The notes beneath the pieces are model-generated. The model ran no database searches, was not told the origin of the DNA, and worked only from the letters and a program-made list of their open reading frames with translations. Shown here piece by piece: positions 51,577 to 59,795 of a stretch of 64,000 bases of DNA (the stretch's first letter is position 1; each line of letters begins with the position of its first letter). This stretch comes from UBA9676 sp963741615 (GTDB lineage: Bacteria > Actinomycetota > Actinomycetes > Streptosporangiales > Streptosporangiaceae). The position numbers and the translations under genes were made by a program. Where the stretch lies: the NCBI GenBank assembly GCA_963741615.1, contig CAVUIU010000029.1, forward strand, positions 310,001 through 374,000, in the 5' to 3' direction.

Positions 51577-52568
51577 CCGGCATGCTGATGGCCGCCGAGA
51601 TGGCTGCCCAGCCGGAGGTGCTGGCGCGGCTGGCGGCCAGGGCGCCCGCGGACGCCGCGGCGGTGCGGGCCGTCGTGCCCCGGCCGCTCGCCGGGGTGGT
51701 ATTCGTGGCCCGCGGGTCATCGGACAACGCCGCGATGTTCGGCCGGTATCTGGCCGAGCTCCGCGCGGGCCAGGCCGGCCTGGCCGCTCCCAGCCTGTAC
51801 ACCCGCTACCACGCCGACGTGGACTGGGGTGGGTACCTGGTGATCGCGCTCAGCCAGTCCGGTGCCACGCCGGAGGTCGTCAGCACCTGCCAGGCGGTGC
51901 GGCGAGCGGGCGCCACCGTGATCGGCATCAGCAACGAATCGCGCAGCCCCTTCGCCGGCGCCGTTGACCTGCTGCTCACCACCGACGCCGGCGCGGAGCT
52001 GGCGGTGCCCGCCACCAAGACGGTGACCGCACAGTTCGCGCTGCTCGTCACGGTGGCCGCCGCCCTCGGCACCGGTCCCCCCGCCGGTGACACGCTGGCC
52101 GGCCTGCCCGGCGCTGTCGCCGCCGCGCTGGGCGACCCGGGGCCCGCGCGGGAGCTTGCGCAGCGCTGGTGTGCCATCGACCGGCTCGTGGTGGCCGGGC
52201 GCGGGCTGGGCTACGCCGCGGCGCTGGAGACCGCGCTGAAGGTGGCGGAGACCACCGGCATCCTGGCCGAGGGCATGTCCACCGCCGACCTGTACCACGG
52301 CCCCATCGCGGCCGTCTACGCCGGGGCTCCCGTGCTGCTGGTGGACGGCAGCGGGCCGGCTGACGCAGACCTGGCGGGCCTGCGGCTCCTGCTCGACAGG
52401 CGGCATGCGGAAACGGCGGGCCTGCCAGTCCCGGCGGGCCTGGCGGAGGAGGCACAGGTGATCACGGCGGTCGTCCGCGGCCAGCAGCTGGCCCATGCGC
52501 TCGCGCTGGCCAGGGGCGCCGACCCCGACGCCCCCGCCCACCTGACCAAGGTGACCGAGACGACCTGA
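51573..52568 (+). CDS. SIS-domain sugar isomerase / glucosamine-6-P deaminase-like (AgaS/GlmS C-terminal type)
   Basis: A 331-residue protein with two SIS domains: VVFVARGSSDNAAMFGRYL (~42), LVIALSQSGATPEVVST (~90) and VVAGRGLGYAAALETALKV (~205), EGMSTADLYHGPIAAVYAG (~228). It resembles the isomerase half of GlmS and AgaS-like deaminase/ketoisomerases, which act on amino-sugar phosphates. The start GTG overlaps the regulator stop (GTGA). With the BadF/GlcNAc-type kinase it suggests that the operon's sugar is, or includes, an amino sugar. Confidence 0.87.
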   Translation: MTGMLMAAEMAAQPEVLARLAARAPADAAAVRAVVPRPLAGVVFVARGSSDNAAMFGRYLAELRAGQAGLAAPSLYTRYHADVDWGGYLVIALSQSGATPEVVSTCQAVRRAGATVIGISNESRSPFAGAVDLLLTTDAGAELAVPATKTVTAQFALLVTVAAALGTGPPAGDTLAGLPGAVAAALGDPGPARELAQRWCAIDRLVVAGRGLGYAAALETALKVAETTGILAEGMSTADLYHGPIAAVYAGAPVLLVDGSGPADADLAGLRLLLDRRHAETAGLPVPAGLAEEAQVITAVVRGQQLAHALALARGADPDAPAHLTKVTETT

Positions 52569-52590
52569 GCACAGCGTGACGCCCGGCCCG

Positions 52591-53109
52591 CTAGCGCGGC
52601 TTGCCCATGCCCGGCACGGGCCGGCCGTCTTCGAGATAGCACAGCCGGCGCCCGCGGGACGCTGCCCGCACCCGCCGCCGGATCGGCTTCCGGAGCATGG
52701 TCAGGGCGACGCGGAGCTCGGCGAGCCGGTACTGCGAGATCTCTTCCTCCTGCACCACGACGCCGGCGAGAGTCTCGTCGCTGAATGAGCCGCAGTCGAA
52801 CAGGTACCGGACACCACCGGGATTCCCGGGTCGCGGGCGGCGGAAGTCCATGCAGACCAGGCGGCCCGTGCCGACCTCGAGGCCGCACTCTTCGGCCACC
52901 TCGCGCTTGCACGCCTCCCACGGCGACTCCCCGTCGGCCTCCATCACGCCGCCGGGTATCGTCCAGCCGGACTTGTAGGTGGGCTTGAGAATGAGCAGCC
53001 GGCCTGACCGGTCGAAGATGAGCGCACCCGCCGACACCGGGATGGCCGGGAGGGCTTCGGCGTCGGGGGCGGGCGCGGCGATGGCGTCGTCGGTGGTCAC
53101 GCCTGTCAC
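52591..53109 (-). CDS. Nudix hydrolase
   Basis: A 172-residue Nudix protein with the box GGVMEADGESPWEACKREVA followed by EECGLEVG, the complete G-x5-E-x7-REVxEExG signature of Mg2+-dependent nucleotide-diphosphate hydrolysis. The substrate is unknown. Start GTG 53109 (GTG 53100 also possible). Convergent with the SIS gene. Confidence 0.88.
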   Translation of the reverse strand: MTGVTTDDAIAAPAPDAEALPAIPVSAGALIFDRSGRLLILKPTYKSGWTIPGGVMEADGESPWEACKREVAEECGLEVGTGRLVCMDFRRPRPGNPGGVRYLFDCGSFSDETLAGVVVQEEEISQYRLAELRVALTMLRKPIRRRVRAASRGRRLCYLEDGRPVPGMGKPR

Positions 53110-53178
53110 GCTACGGTGCGGGCACCCCAGGACGCGAAACGGGATGCCGGGCCCGGCCCGGTGACGGACAATCGCCGG

Positions 53179-53721
53179 ATGGATGCCGATGTGCTGCTGG
53201 CCGGCTACCGCCCGAGGGGCGAACCCGAAGCCCGGGAGGTTGAGCGGGTACGGGCCCTGCTGGCCACCGCGGCGGACCCGTGGCTGCGCTCACTTCCCCT
53301 GCATCTCACCGCGTCGGCCCTGGTCGTGCACCCGGGCAGCGGCAGGATCCTGCTGCGCTGGCATCAGCGCCAGCAGGCGTGGCTTCAGGTCGGCGGGCAT
53401 GGTGACCCGGGCGAGAGCGACCCGCTCGCCATCGCGCTGAGGGAAGCCCGGGAGGAGACCGGGCTGACCGACCTGACGCCGTGGCCCGACGGGCAGCTCC
53501 GGCACGTGGCGGTTGTCGCGGTGCCGGCCGGCCGGGACGAACCCGCGCATGAGCACGCCGACCTGCGGTTCGTCTTCGCCACCGAGTCACCCGGAGCGAT
53601 CCAGGCGGAGAACCCGGATGCGCCGCTGCGCTGGCTGTCGCCGCGCGAGGCACACCAGGCCACGGCCGAGGCCAACCTCGCCGAAACGCTGTCCCGGGCG
53701 GAGCGCCTGCTCACACGCTGA
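53179..53721 (+). CDS. Nudix hydrolase
   Basis: A ~180-residue Nudix protein with LQVGGHGDPGESDPLAIAL and REAREETGLTDL, the second Nudix box; a preceding helical N-terminus of ~40 residues is common in this actinobacterial subgroup. ATG 53179 (GTG 53161 possible). Divergent from the other Nudix gene, only ~70 bases apart. Confidence 0.87.
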   Translation: MDADVLLAGYRPRGEPEAREVERVRALLATAADPWLRSLPLHLTASALVVHPGSGRILLRWHQRQQAWLQVGGHGDPGESDPLAIALREAREETGLTDLTPWPDGQLRHVAVVAVPAGRDEPAHEHADLRFVFATESPGAIQAENPDAPLRWLSPREAHQATAEANLAETLSRAERLLTR

Positions 53722-53734
53722 CGCCGGGAGATCT

Positions 53735-53758
53735 GCCCGCCCGCGGATGAGGGCGGGC
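53735..53758 (+). terminator. Hairpin terminator after the Nudix gene
   Basis: Stem GCCCGCCC / GGGCGGGC with an 8-base loop, 14 bases past the stop; no T-tract. Confidence 0.55.
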
Positions 53759-53829
53759 CAGCCGCCGGCGCTCGCGGTCTAGGATGCTGCGGCAGGGAAC
53801 GGGCCGAAGCGCCAGGCGGGAGTGCGGAT

Positions 53830-54210
53830 GTGACCAAAGCGCAGGTGGCGGGGTGGGTCGCGGCTTACGAGCGTGCCTGGCGGGCGCCCGGGACCGGCGC
53901 GCTCGCCGGGATCTTCAGCCAGGACGCCAGTTACCGGCAGGGCCCCTACGACGAGCCCGTCACCGGTCTGCCCGCGATCGCCGGCATGTGGGAGGCAGAG
54001 CGCGACGGCCCTGCCGAGGTGTTCCGGATGACCAGCGACGTCATCGCGGCCGATGGCGACACGGCGGTGGTGCGGGTGGAGGTCAGCTACGGGGACCCGG
54101 TCCGCCAGGAGTACCGCGACCTGTGGGTTCTCCGTTTCGCCGACGACGGGCGCTGCGCCTCGTTCGAGGAGTGGCCGTTCTGGCCGGAGCAGCCGCACCT
54201 GGCCCCCTAG
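53830..54210 (+). CDS. SnoaL/NTF2-like protein
   Basis: A 126-residue protein with the cone-shaped NTF2 fold pattern: WVAAYERAWRAPGTGALAGI, ASYRQGPYDEPVTGLPAIAG, and a long beta-sheet C-terminus (VVRVEVSYGDPVRQEYRDLW). Usually a small-molecule binding or isomerase fold; no catalytic residues can be named. GTG start at 53830. Its stop overlaps the cobT stop by four bases (convergent). Confidence 0.82.
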   Translation: MTKAQVAGWVAAYERAWRAPGTGALAGIFSQDASYRQGPYDEPVTGLPAIAGMWEAERDGPAEVFRMTSDVIAADGDTAVVRVEVSYGDPVRQEYRDLWVLRFADDGRCASFEEWPFWPEQPHLAP

Positions 54211-55286
54211 TGTCCCGGTGGCTCCTTGCCGGCCACCCCCGCCGCGTCGAAAGTGGCCATCTCGGCGAGGATCTTGGCGGCCGCCTGCACGAGCGGCACC
54301 GCGAGGGTGGCACCGCTGCCCTCACCGAGCCGCATCTCCAGGTCGAGCAGTGGCTCGATGCCCAGCTGAGCGAGGGCGGCCGCGGAGCCAGGCTCACAGG
54401 AGCGGTGCCCGCCTATCAGGTATCCCGCGGCGTCGGGGACAAGCGCGACCGCCGTCAGCGCCGCCGCCGCGGCGATGACGCCGTCCACGACGACCGGCAG
54501 GCGGGCTGCGGCCGCGCCGACGATGAAGCCGGCCAGGGCCGCGATCTCCAGCCCGCCGAGTTCGGCCAGCACGTGCACCGGATCCGCCTGCGCGGGCACT
54601 CGCCGGAGCGCGCGCTCCACGACCTGTGTCTTGCGCGCCAGGGCGGCATCGTCCGCACCGGCGCCCCGGCCGGTGACCGCGCCGGCGGGCAGGCCGGTGA
54701 GCGCGGCGATCACCGCGGCGGAAGCTGTCGTGTTGCCGATGCCCATGTCGCCGGTCACCAGCATCCGGGAGCCACGGCCCGCTGCGTCGGCGGCGATGCC
54801 GGCCCCCACGTCGAGTGCGATGCGGGCCTCCGCGAGCGTCATCGCCGCCGCCACGGCGATGTTGCCGGTACCCGGGCGCACCGCGCGCCGGAGCAGGCCG
54901 GGCGCATCGGACGGGATGGGGGTCGCGACCCCCACATCGACCACGATGACCTCGGCGCCGGTGTGCCTGGCGAGGACGCTGATCGCCGCCCCGCCCCCAC
55001 AGAAGTTGGCCACCATCTGCGCGGTGACCTCCTGCGGCCATGCGGTCACGCCCTCGGCGACCACGCCATGGTCGGCCGCGAACACCGCGACGGTCACCGG
55101 CTCGGGCACGGGCGGCGGGCAGCGGCCCGCGATCGCGCACAGCTGGACGCCGGTCTTTTCCAGCCGGCCAAGCGAGCCAGGCGGCTTGGTCAGCTGGTCG
55201 TGAAGCTCCGCGGCGGCCTGCGCCGCCGCCGCGTCCACGGGCGTGACGGCCCGTGCCGCCTGGTCGAAGCCGCGCTCGTTCATCAT
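54207..55286 (-). CDS. cobT: Nicotinate-nucleotide-dimethylbenzimidazole phosphoribosyltransferase
   Basis: A 359-residue CobT. Family motifs: QLTKPPGSLGRLE (~30), VAVFAADHGVVAEGVTAWPQ (~67), MGIGNTTASAAV (~180) and EPLLDLEMRLGEGSGATLAV near the C-terminus with the catalytic Glu. It makes alpha-ribazole phosphate from DMB and nicotinate mononucleotide, for the lower ligand of B12. ATG 55286, alternative ATG 55283 overlaps the upstream stop. Last gene of the cbiZ-cobU-cobS-cobD-cobT operon. Confidence 0.93.
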   Translation of the reverse strand: MMNERGFDQAARAVTPVDAAAAQAAAELHDQLTKPPGSLGRLEKTGVQLCAIAGRCPPPVPEPVTVAVFAADHGVVAEGVTAWPQEVTAQMVANFCGGGAAISVLARHTGAEVIVVDVGVATPIPSDAPGLLRRAVRPGTGNIAVAAAMTLAEARIALDVGAGIAADAAGRGSRMLVTGDMGIGNTTASAAVIAALTGLPAGAVTGRGAGADDAALARKTQVVERALRRVPAQADPVHVLAELGGLEIAALAGFIVGAAAARLPVVVDGVIAAAAALTAVALVPDAAGYLIGGHRSCEPGSAAALAQLGIEPLLDLEMRLGEGSGATLAVPLVQAAAKILAEMATFDAAGVAGKEPPGH

Positions 55287-56224
55287 CTGCTCTCCTGGTT
55301 GGCGTGGAAGTACTCAGTCAGTGACCCTGGCAGCCCCGCCGCGGCGAGGACGGCGGTCAGCAGCCAGCTCACGTCGTCGGCCAGGCGCACCGCGTGCTCG
55401 ATGTCCGGCACCGCCGCGGGCCGGCCCTGCCCCAGCCAGGGCCGGAACTCGACGCGGTCGCCGTACCGGTTACATCCGCCGAGCCGCAGGCCGAGCGCGG
55501 CCGCGAAGGCCGCCTCAGCGACACCCGCGTTCGGCGAGGGATGGGCCGGCGCCTGGCTGCGCACGGCCCGCCAGATGGCCACGGCGCGGCCCGGGCGAAC
55601 CCCGGCCACCAGGGCAGCGGTCAGCCTGGCTGGCAGGTAGCCCGCGACGTCATCCAGCCGTGCGCTCGCCCAGCCATAGGCGTGATACCTGGTGCTGCGG
55701 TGGCCGACCATGGAGTCCAGCGTGTTCACCGCCCGGTACCCGAGCGCTCCCGGAGCCCCGCAGATGGCCGCCCAGAAAGCGGGCGCCACCACTGCGTTGA
55801 CGGTGTTCTCCGCGACCGACTCGACCACGGCCCTGGCTATCTCGTTCTCGTCCAGCCCGGCGGGGTCCCGGCCCACCAGAGCGGGCAGCGCGGCCCGGGC
55901 AGCCGCGAGATCCCCGCGGTTGAGCGCGCGCGCGACCGTGCGGGCCGATTCGCCCAGGGAGCGGCCGGCCACGGCCAGCGCGGTGCCCAGCGTGGCCGAA
56001 CCCAGCAACGCCCCCGCTCCCGCACCGACGCCCGCGCCGAGGATGGCGTGCAGCCCCCCGGCCGTATGCGAGTCCCGGTAGTCGGCTCGTTCGGCGAACG
56101 CCATGGCCCGGCCGAACCAGCCGACCGGATGCAGCGCCGCGGGAGGTTCGCCGAACGCGCGGTCGAGCAGCAGCCCCAGCGCTGCCGCGGCCGGCCACGT
56201 CGGCCCCGCGTGGCGCCTCACCAT
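55283..56224 (-). CDS. cobD: Adenosylcobinamide-phosphate synthase (CobD/CbiB)
   Basis: A 313-residue integral-membrane enzyme: GLLLDRAFGEPPAALHPVGW, LDENEIARAVVESVAENTVN, GYRAVNTLDSMVGHR (~165), then PNAGVAEAAFAAALGLRLGG. It attaches aminopropanol (phosphate) to adenosylcobyrate. Start ATG 56224, seven-base overlap with cobS. Confidence 0.92.
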   Translation of the reverse strand: MVRRHAGPTWPAAAALGLLLDRAFGEPPAALHPVGWFGRAMAFAERADYRDSHTAGGLHAILGAGVGAGAGALLGSATLGTALAVAGRSLGESARTVARALNRGDLAAARAALPALVGRDPAGLDENEIARAVVESVAENTVNAVVAPAFWAAICGAPGALGYRAVNTLDSMVGHRSTRYHAYGWASARLDDVAGYLPARLTAALVAGVRPGRAVAIWRAVRSQAPAHPSPNAGVAEAAFAAALGLRLGGCNRYGDRVEFRPWLGQGRPAAVPDIEHAVRLADDVSWLLTAVLAAAGLPGSLTEYFHANQESR

Positions 56225-56961
56225 CGCCAGGCCAGGGTGAGCAGGCCGGCGGTCTCGCCGGCGACCGCGGCGGCACCGAGTACATCGCCGGTGAAGCCGC
56301 CGAGCCGCCGCCAGGCCAGGTACACCACGGCGGCCGCGGCCACCGCCTCGGCACCGGCCGCGGCCACCCCGTGTACGCCGCGGCCGGCGAAAGCCAGGCC
56401 CACGGTCAGCAGGCCGCCAGCCAGGCCGAGAACGGCCGGCCCTGCCAGGCCCGCCGCTCCTGAGCGCCCTGCCGCGCCCGCGGGCGGCTTCAGGAACGCG
56501 CTCGCCAGGCCGCCCGGGCGGGCGTAGGGGACCGTGCGGGCAGTTACGGCCATCGCGGTGCGGGATCCGGACCAGAGTGCCGCCACCGCGAGCGGGCTCG
56601 GCATCATGGACGCGAATGCGCCGAAACGGGCGAGCAGGACGATGACCAGGGCCGCCACGCCGAAGGCGCCGAGCCGGGGGTCGGCCATCACCTCGAGCCT
56701 GCGGGCGCGCGGCAGCGGCGGCAGCAGCCCGTCGGCGGCGTCCGCGAATCCGTCGAGATGCAGCATGCCGGTCAGCGCCGCGTCAGCGATCACCGCTATC
56801 GCCGCGGCGGCCGGCGGGGCCAGTGCCCGCCGCGCCACCCACCAGAGGGCGCCGACACCGAGCCCGATGATCGCGCCGACCACCGGGAACCAGGGGAGTG
56901 CCGACGGCGCCGGGTCGGCTGCACCGCCGAACGGGGTGAGGAAAGACACGGCCCGGCGCAT
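56218..56961 (-). CDS. cobS: Adenosylcobinamide-GDP ribazoletransferase (cobalamin synthase)
   Basis: A 247-residue membrane protein; MRRAVSFLTPFGG at the start, MLHLDGFADAADGLLPP (~66), ARRLEVMADPRLGAFGVAAL (~85), the Asp-rich catalytic region of CobS. It joins adenosylcobinamide-GDP and alpha-ribazole to form cobalamin. The start codon overlaps the cobU stop by one base. Confidence 0.92.
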   Translation of the reverse strand: MRRAVSFLTPFGGAADPAPSALPWFPVVGAIIGLGVGALWWVARRALAPPAAAAIAVIADAALTGMLHLDGFADAADGLLPPLPRARRLEVMADPRLGAFGVAALVIVLLARFGAFASMMPSPLAVAALWSGSRTAMAVTARTVPYARPGGLASAFLKPPAGAAGRSGAAGLAGPAVLGLAGGLLTVGLAFAGRGVHGVAAAGAEAVAAAAVVYLAWRRLGGFTGDVLGAAAVAGETAGLLTLAWRW

Positions 56962-57461
56962 CAGCTCTGCCCGGGGGGATCAAGCCGCAGGATCCGGCCC
57001 GCCACGACGAACAGAACCTCATCGGCCACGGCCGCGACCGACTGGTTGAGCGTGCCGAGCGCGTCACGGAAGCGGCGGCCATCCTCGGTCGCGGGGTGCA
57101 CCCCGAGCCCTGCTTCCTCGGACACCACCACCGTCCCGGCGCGCCGCCCGGTCAGGGCGGCGCACAGGGCGCCGGCATCCACGATCATGCCCGGGCTCGC
57201 AGCGACCCACGGCCCGAGCCCGTCAACAAGGACCGAGCCGGGAACCGAGCTCAGTACGGCGGGCAGCCCGGCGCCGGCCTCTACCGTGCGCCACGCGGCC
57301 GGCCGCCGGATTCGGTGGGCTGCGATCCGTGCGTCCAGGTCCGGGTCGTTGCCGGGAACCAGGGTCGCCAGGTAGGTGATGGGCGCCGGCAGGCGCGCGG
57401 CGATGCGCTCGGCCACCTCGGACTTGCCGGACCGGGCGCCGCCCAGGACGAAAGTGATCAC
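56961..57461 (-). CDS. cobU: Adenosylcobinamide kinase / guanylyltransferase
   Basis: A ~166-residue CobU: FVLGGARSGKSEVAERIA (P-loop), HRIRRPAAWRTVEA with the His of the guanylyltransferase, VLVDGLGPWVA, VSEEAGLGVHPATEDGRRFR. Start GTG 57461 overlaps the cbiZ stop by four bases (GTGA), with GGGGA upstream. Phosphorylates adenosylcobinamide and then adds GMP. Confidence 0.9.
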   Translation of the reverse strand: MITFVLGGARSGKSEVAERIAARLPAPITYLATLVPGNDPDLDARIAAHRIRRPAAWRTVEAGAGLPAVLSSVPGSVLVDGLGPWVAASPGMIVDAGALCAALTGRRAGTVVVSEEAGLGVHPATEDGRRFRDALGTLNQSVAAVADEVLFVVAGRILRLDPPGQS

Positions 57462-58114
57462 CGGGTCCCCGCCGGGCGGCTGCCCGCCAGAACCGCCCGG
57501 TGTACGGCTCTGGCCAGCCGGGATCCCCATCGCGAGCGCGGGCCACCGAACGCTTCCGCCGGGCCGGACGGTGCGCACAGGACGGCCACGGCGTCCGAGG
57601 GCGTACCGGTCCCGGCGAGGCCGGCGTCCCACAATGCCTGGGACTTGGCCTCGGTGACCGTCATGACGGCGTTCACGAGCGCGGCCCGGGACAGGCGCCG
57701 GTCCAGCGCCGCGACGATGTTCACCGTGCCGCCCACGATCGCCGTGTCCGTGACCGGTGGCGCGATCCCGGCATCCTCGTCAGCGGCCCAGCTCGGGTGG
57801 GTGATCCCCACCGTCGCGGCGGCCGTGACGCCGTCTTCCCTGCTCGTGGCCACCAGTCGCACGTCAACGGCGGTCAGCATGCCGATCCCCGGGCCCCGCA
57901 GCGCCAGGCCGCGTGCCAGCCCGGCCAGGTGAGCGGCGGGGTCAGCCCTGCGGTAGCCGTCCGCGACCTGGGCGGCCAGGATCCAGTGCCGCATGCCCCA
58001 GCCGCCGCCGTACGGCGCCGATGAGAGCGCCATCAGCGGGGAGCCGAAGCGCCACAGCGCCATGGCAAGCTCGGCGCCGTCTTCACGGCGGGACAGCAGC
58101 TGAGGCTGGTCCAT
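57458..58114 (-). CDS. cbiZ: Adenosylcobinamide amidohydrolase
   Basis: A ~218-residue CbiZ. SSAPYGGGWGMRHWILAAQV near residue 30, then MLTAVDVRLVA, AATVGITHPS, GTVNIVAALDRRLSRAALVN and VTEAKSQALWDAG. It removes the aminopropanol side chain of cobinamides so the corrinoid can be rebuilt with the bacterium's own lower ligand (salvage). ATG 58114 chosen; ATG 58156 is an alternative within the leader. First gene of the operon, 50-230 bases downstream of a cobalamin riboswitch. Confidence 0.9.
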   Translation of the reverse strand: MDQPQLLSRREDGAELAMALWRFGSPLMALSSAPYGGGWGMRHWILAAQVADGYRRADPAAHLAGLARGLALRGPGIGMLTAVDVRLVATSREDGVTAAATVGITHPSWAADEDAGIAPPVTDTAIVGGTVNIVAALDRRLSRAALVNAVMTVTEAKSQALWDAGLAGTGTPSDAVAVLCAPSGPAEAFGGPRSRWGSRLARAVHRAVLAGSRPAGTR

Positions 58115-58164
58115 GATGTTCCCGCATTTCGCTGGGCCGGGGATAACGATGTGCACCCGCTGCC

Positions 58165-58345
58165 ACGCCCGGCGAAGGCGTCAGCGGACCGCCTTCCTCC
58201 GAGGACAGGTCTCGCCGGCGCGGGACAGGCGTCCGGGCTTATCCCCCGCAGGGGCATCACCGTTGCGGGACAGCGCCGGGATCCCACCGGCTTCGCTGCT
58301 CCTGCGCCACCCCGGCCAGGGCCAGGGCACGAGTACAGTACCGCG
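58165..58345 (-). ncRNA. Cobalamin riboswitch upstream of the cbiZ operon
   Basis: On the minus strand the core reads GAAGCCGGTGGGA (58282-58294), CCGGCGCTGTCCCGCAACGG just after it, and the B12 box AAGCCCGGACGCCTGTCC (58223-58240), in the order and near-exact form of the adenosylcobalamin/cobalamin aptamer. A further hairpin (7-bp stem GAAGGCG/CGCCTTC at 58174-58196) lies between the aptamer and the cbiZ start and is a candidate expression platform. It would lower cbiZ-cobUSDT expression when B12 is plentiful. Edges are approximate. Confidence 0.9.
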
Positions 58346-58387
58346 GCCGGCTCCCGGTCGCCAGCCATCCCCCGGCGTGCCAGCCTG

Positions 58388-58477
58388 CCACGGTGCTGCT
58401 GCCCACGGTGCTGCTGGCCACGGTGCTGCTGGCCACGGTGCTGCTGGCCACGGTGCTGCTGGCCACGGTGCCGCTGC
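58388..58477 (+). repeat. 15-bp tandem repeat, about six copies
   Basis: The unit CCACGGTGCTGCTGG occurs six times in a row, the inner four exact and the outer ones one or two bases different. It follows the riboswitch promoter region of the minus-strand operon and precedes a plus-strand gene; the short frames through it (Thr-Val-Leu-Leu-Ala repeats) lack ribosome-binding sites. Likely a slipped-strand microsatellite; no protein use is evident. Confidence 0.9.
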
Positions 58478-58622
58478 CCGGTCCCGGTGATCACGGTGCC
58501 GGTGGCCACGGTGCCGAAGGTAACGCGCGAAGTCCCGGCCGGTGGGGCCGTCTGGCCCCTGCCCCGGGAGCGGGATCCGGGCCAGTCTGGAACCGGGGGG
58601 CGGACAAAGGAGGCTCACAGGC

Positions 58623-59063
58623 ATGGGTGCGATCAGCAAGGCCGCCAGCCGGGTAGGGATTCCGGGTCTGTTCGGCGGCGCCGGAGCGGGGGCCCGCGGT
58701 GGCGAGCACCCGGCTCACCCTCCGGTGCCCGTACGTCCCGCGCATCCGGCGCAGCGCCGTGTCGTCGTCGGCGTGGACGGTTCCCCCGGCTCTGACGAGG
58801 CGTTCCTGCGGGCTGCGTCCCAGGCCCGGCAGCGCAACGCCCTCCTCGATGTCGTCTGCGTCATCCCGGGTGACGCGGACGCCAGGACGGCCATCATGGC
58901 CCGGGTGATGCTGGGGGAGCTCACCAGGCGGGCATGCCCCCTCGGCGCGGGTGCCGTGATGCGCCTCAGTGTCGAGCGCGGCGACCCGGAGGTCGTCCTG
59001 CCGCGGCTCGGCGCCGGTGCGGAGGTGCTCATCACCGACCGCGGCGGTGAGAGTGACCGCTAG
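58623..59063 (+). CDS. Universal stress protein-like (short)
   Basis: A 146-residue protein. After a ~40-residue Gly/Pro/Ala leader comes RRVVVGVDGSPGSDEAFLRA, the beta1-alpha1 start of a USP/adenine-nucleotide alpha-hydrolase fold, then LDVVCVIPGD and SVERGDPEVVLPRLGAGAEV, ending VLITDRGGESDR. The typical ATP-loop GxxGxnGxxxSVS end is missing, so it is truncated or divergent. AAAGGAGG is nine bases before the ATG. Its 3' end overlaps the convergent zinc-protease-like gene by 32 bases. Confidence 0.8.
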   Translation: MGAISKAASRVGIPGLFGGAGAGARGGEHPAHPPVPVRPAHPAQRRVVVGVDGSPGSDEAFLRAASQARQRNALLDVVCVIPGDADARTAIMARVMLGELTRRACPLGAGAVMRLSVERGDPEVVLPRLGAGAEVLITDRGGESDR

Positions 59064-59643
59064 CGGCGATCGCGGTCACCACGTTGTAGGGCAGGTGCTG
59101 GGGATGGACAAGCAGCGCCCTGGCCACCTGCCGGATCTTCAGCCGCAAGGGAAGCAGCGTTTCCTCGCTGAGGCGCCACGCGCCGAATTCGTCCTTGCCG
59201 AACCGTGGGCCAACGGCCCGCCGGAAATGCCTCGCGTCCCCGCCGTCGCCCTTCCATGTGGGTAGCCATGCGCGCAGCTCGTCGTCGCGCTCGAACATGG
59301 TCCAGTTCATCAGCCGTTCAGCGATCTGCCCGGCCGCGTCGATGACGAACGCCAGCTCGCCGGCTCCCCTGATCCCATGGACCCGGCCGTCGGTATCGCG
59401 GCCGTGGTGAATACTGGCCGAGCTGAAGCGCGCCCCCAGGGCCAGCGCGGCCACGGCGTGCCCTGCCTCGTGCCAGGCGGTCCGGACGGCTGCCTTCCTG
59501 GCCGGGCCGAGGCTGGGAAAGCAACCGCAGTCATAGCGCTGCCTGACCCATTTGCCGTTCACGATGGACTCGTCGTCGTAGCGGACGAGCCGGCTCAGCT
59601 CGGCCTCGATACCAGCCACGTCACGCTGCTCCGACGGCTTCAT
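59032..59643 (-). CDS. HEAGH zinc-metalloprotease-like protein (M41/FtsH-protease-like, no AAA domain)
   Basis: A ~203-residue soluble protein. TAWHEAGHAVAALALGARFS holds the HExxH zinc motif in the HEAGHAVAA form of the FtsH M41 peptidase domain. Upstream is a short helical region and a CGC motif (RYDCGCFPSLG). No transmembrane segment and no AAA+ domain, so it resembles only the peptidase part. ATG 59643 follows GGTGGG at seven bases; ATG 59661 is an alternative. Function unknown; stop overlaps the convergent gene. Confidence 0.7.
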   Translation of the reverse strand: MKPSEQRDVAGIEAELSRLVRYDDESIVNGKWVRQRYDCGCFPSLGPARKAAVRTAWHEAGHAVAALALGARFSSASIHHGRDTDGRVHGIRGAGELAFVIDAAGQIAERLMNWTMFERDDELRAWLPTWKGDGGDARHFRRAVGPRFGKDEFGAWRLSEETLLPLRLKIRQVARALLVHPQHLPYNVVTAIAASGHSHRRGR

Positions 59644-59795
59644 GCAGGCACCCACCGGCATCCCGTCAGCCCGTCAGCCATGAGGTACCCCGGTCACGAT
59701 CCGGCCTCCCCTGGTGAACGGCCCGGTGCTCAACGGCCCGGTGGTGAACACGCTAGCGGCAGCGCCGGGCCGAATATGGTAGGCCGGTGACTCGG

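Noticed and set aside
57462..57632. N-terminal extension of cobU
   Set aside because: It overlaps cbiZ and lies before the P-loop; the GTG at 57461 gives the usual CobU start.
58388..58477. CRISPR array
   Set aside because: The repeat is 15 bp with no spacers and no cas genes nearby.
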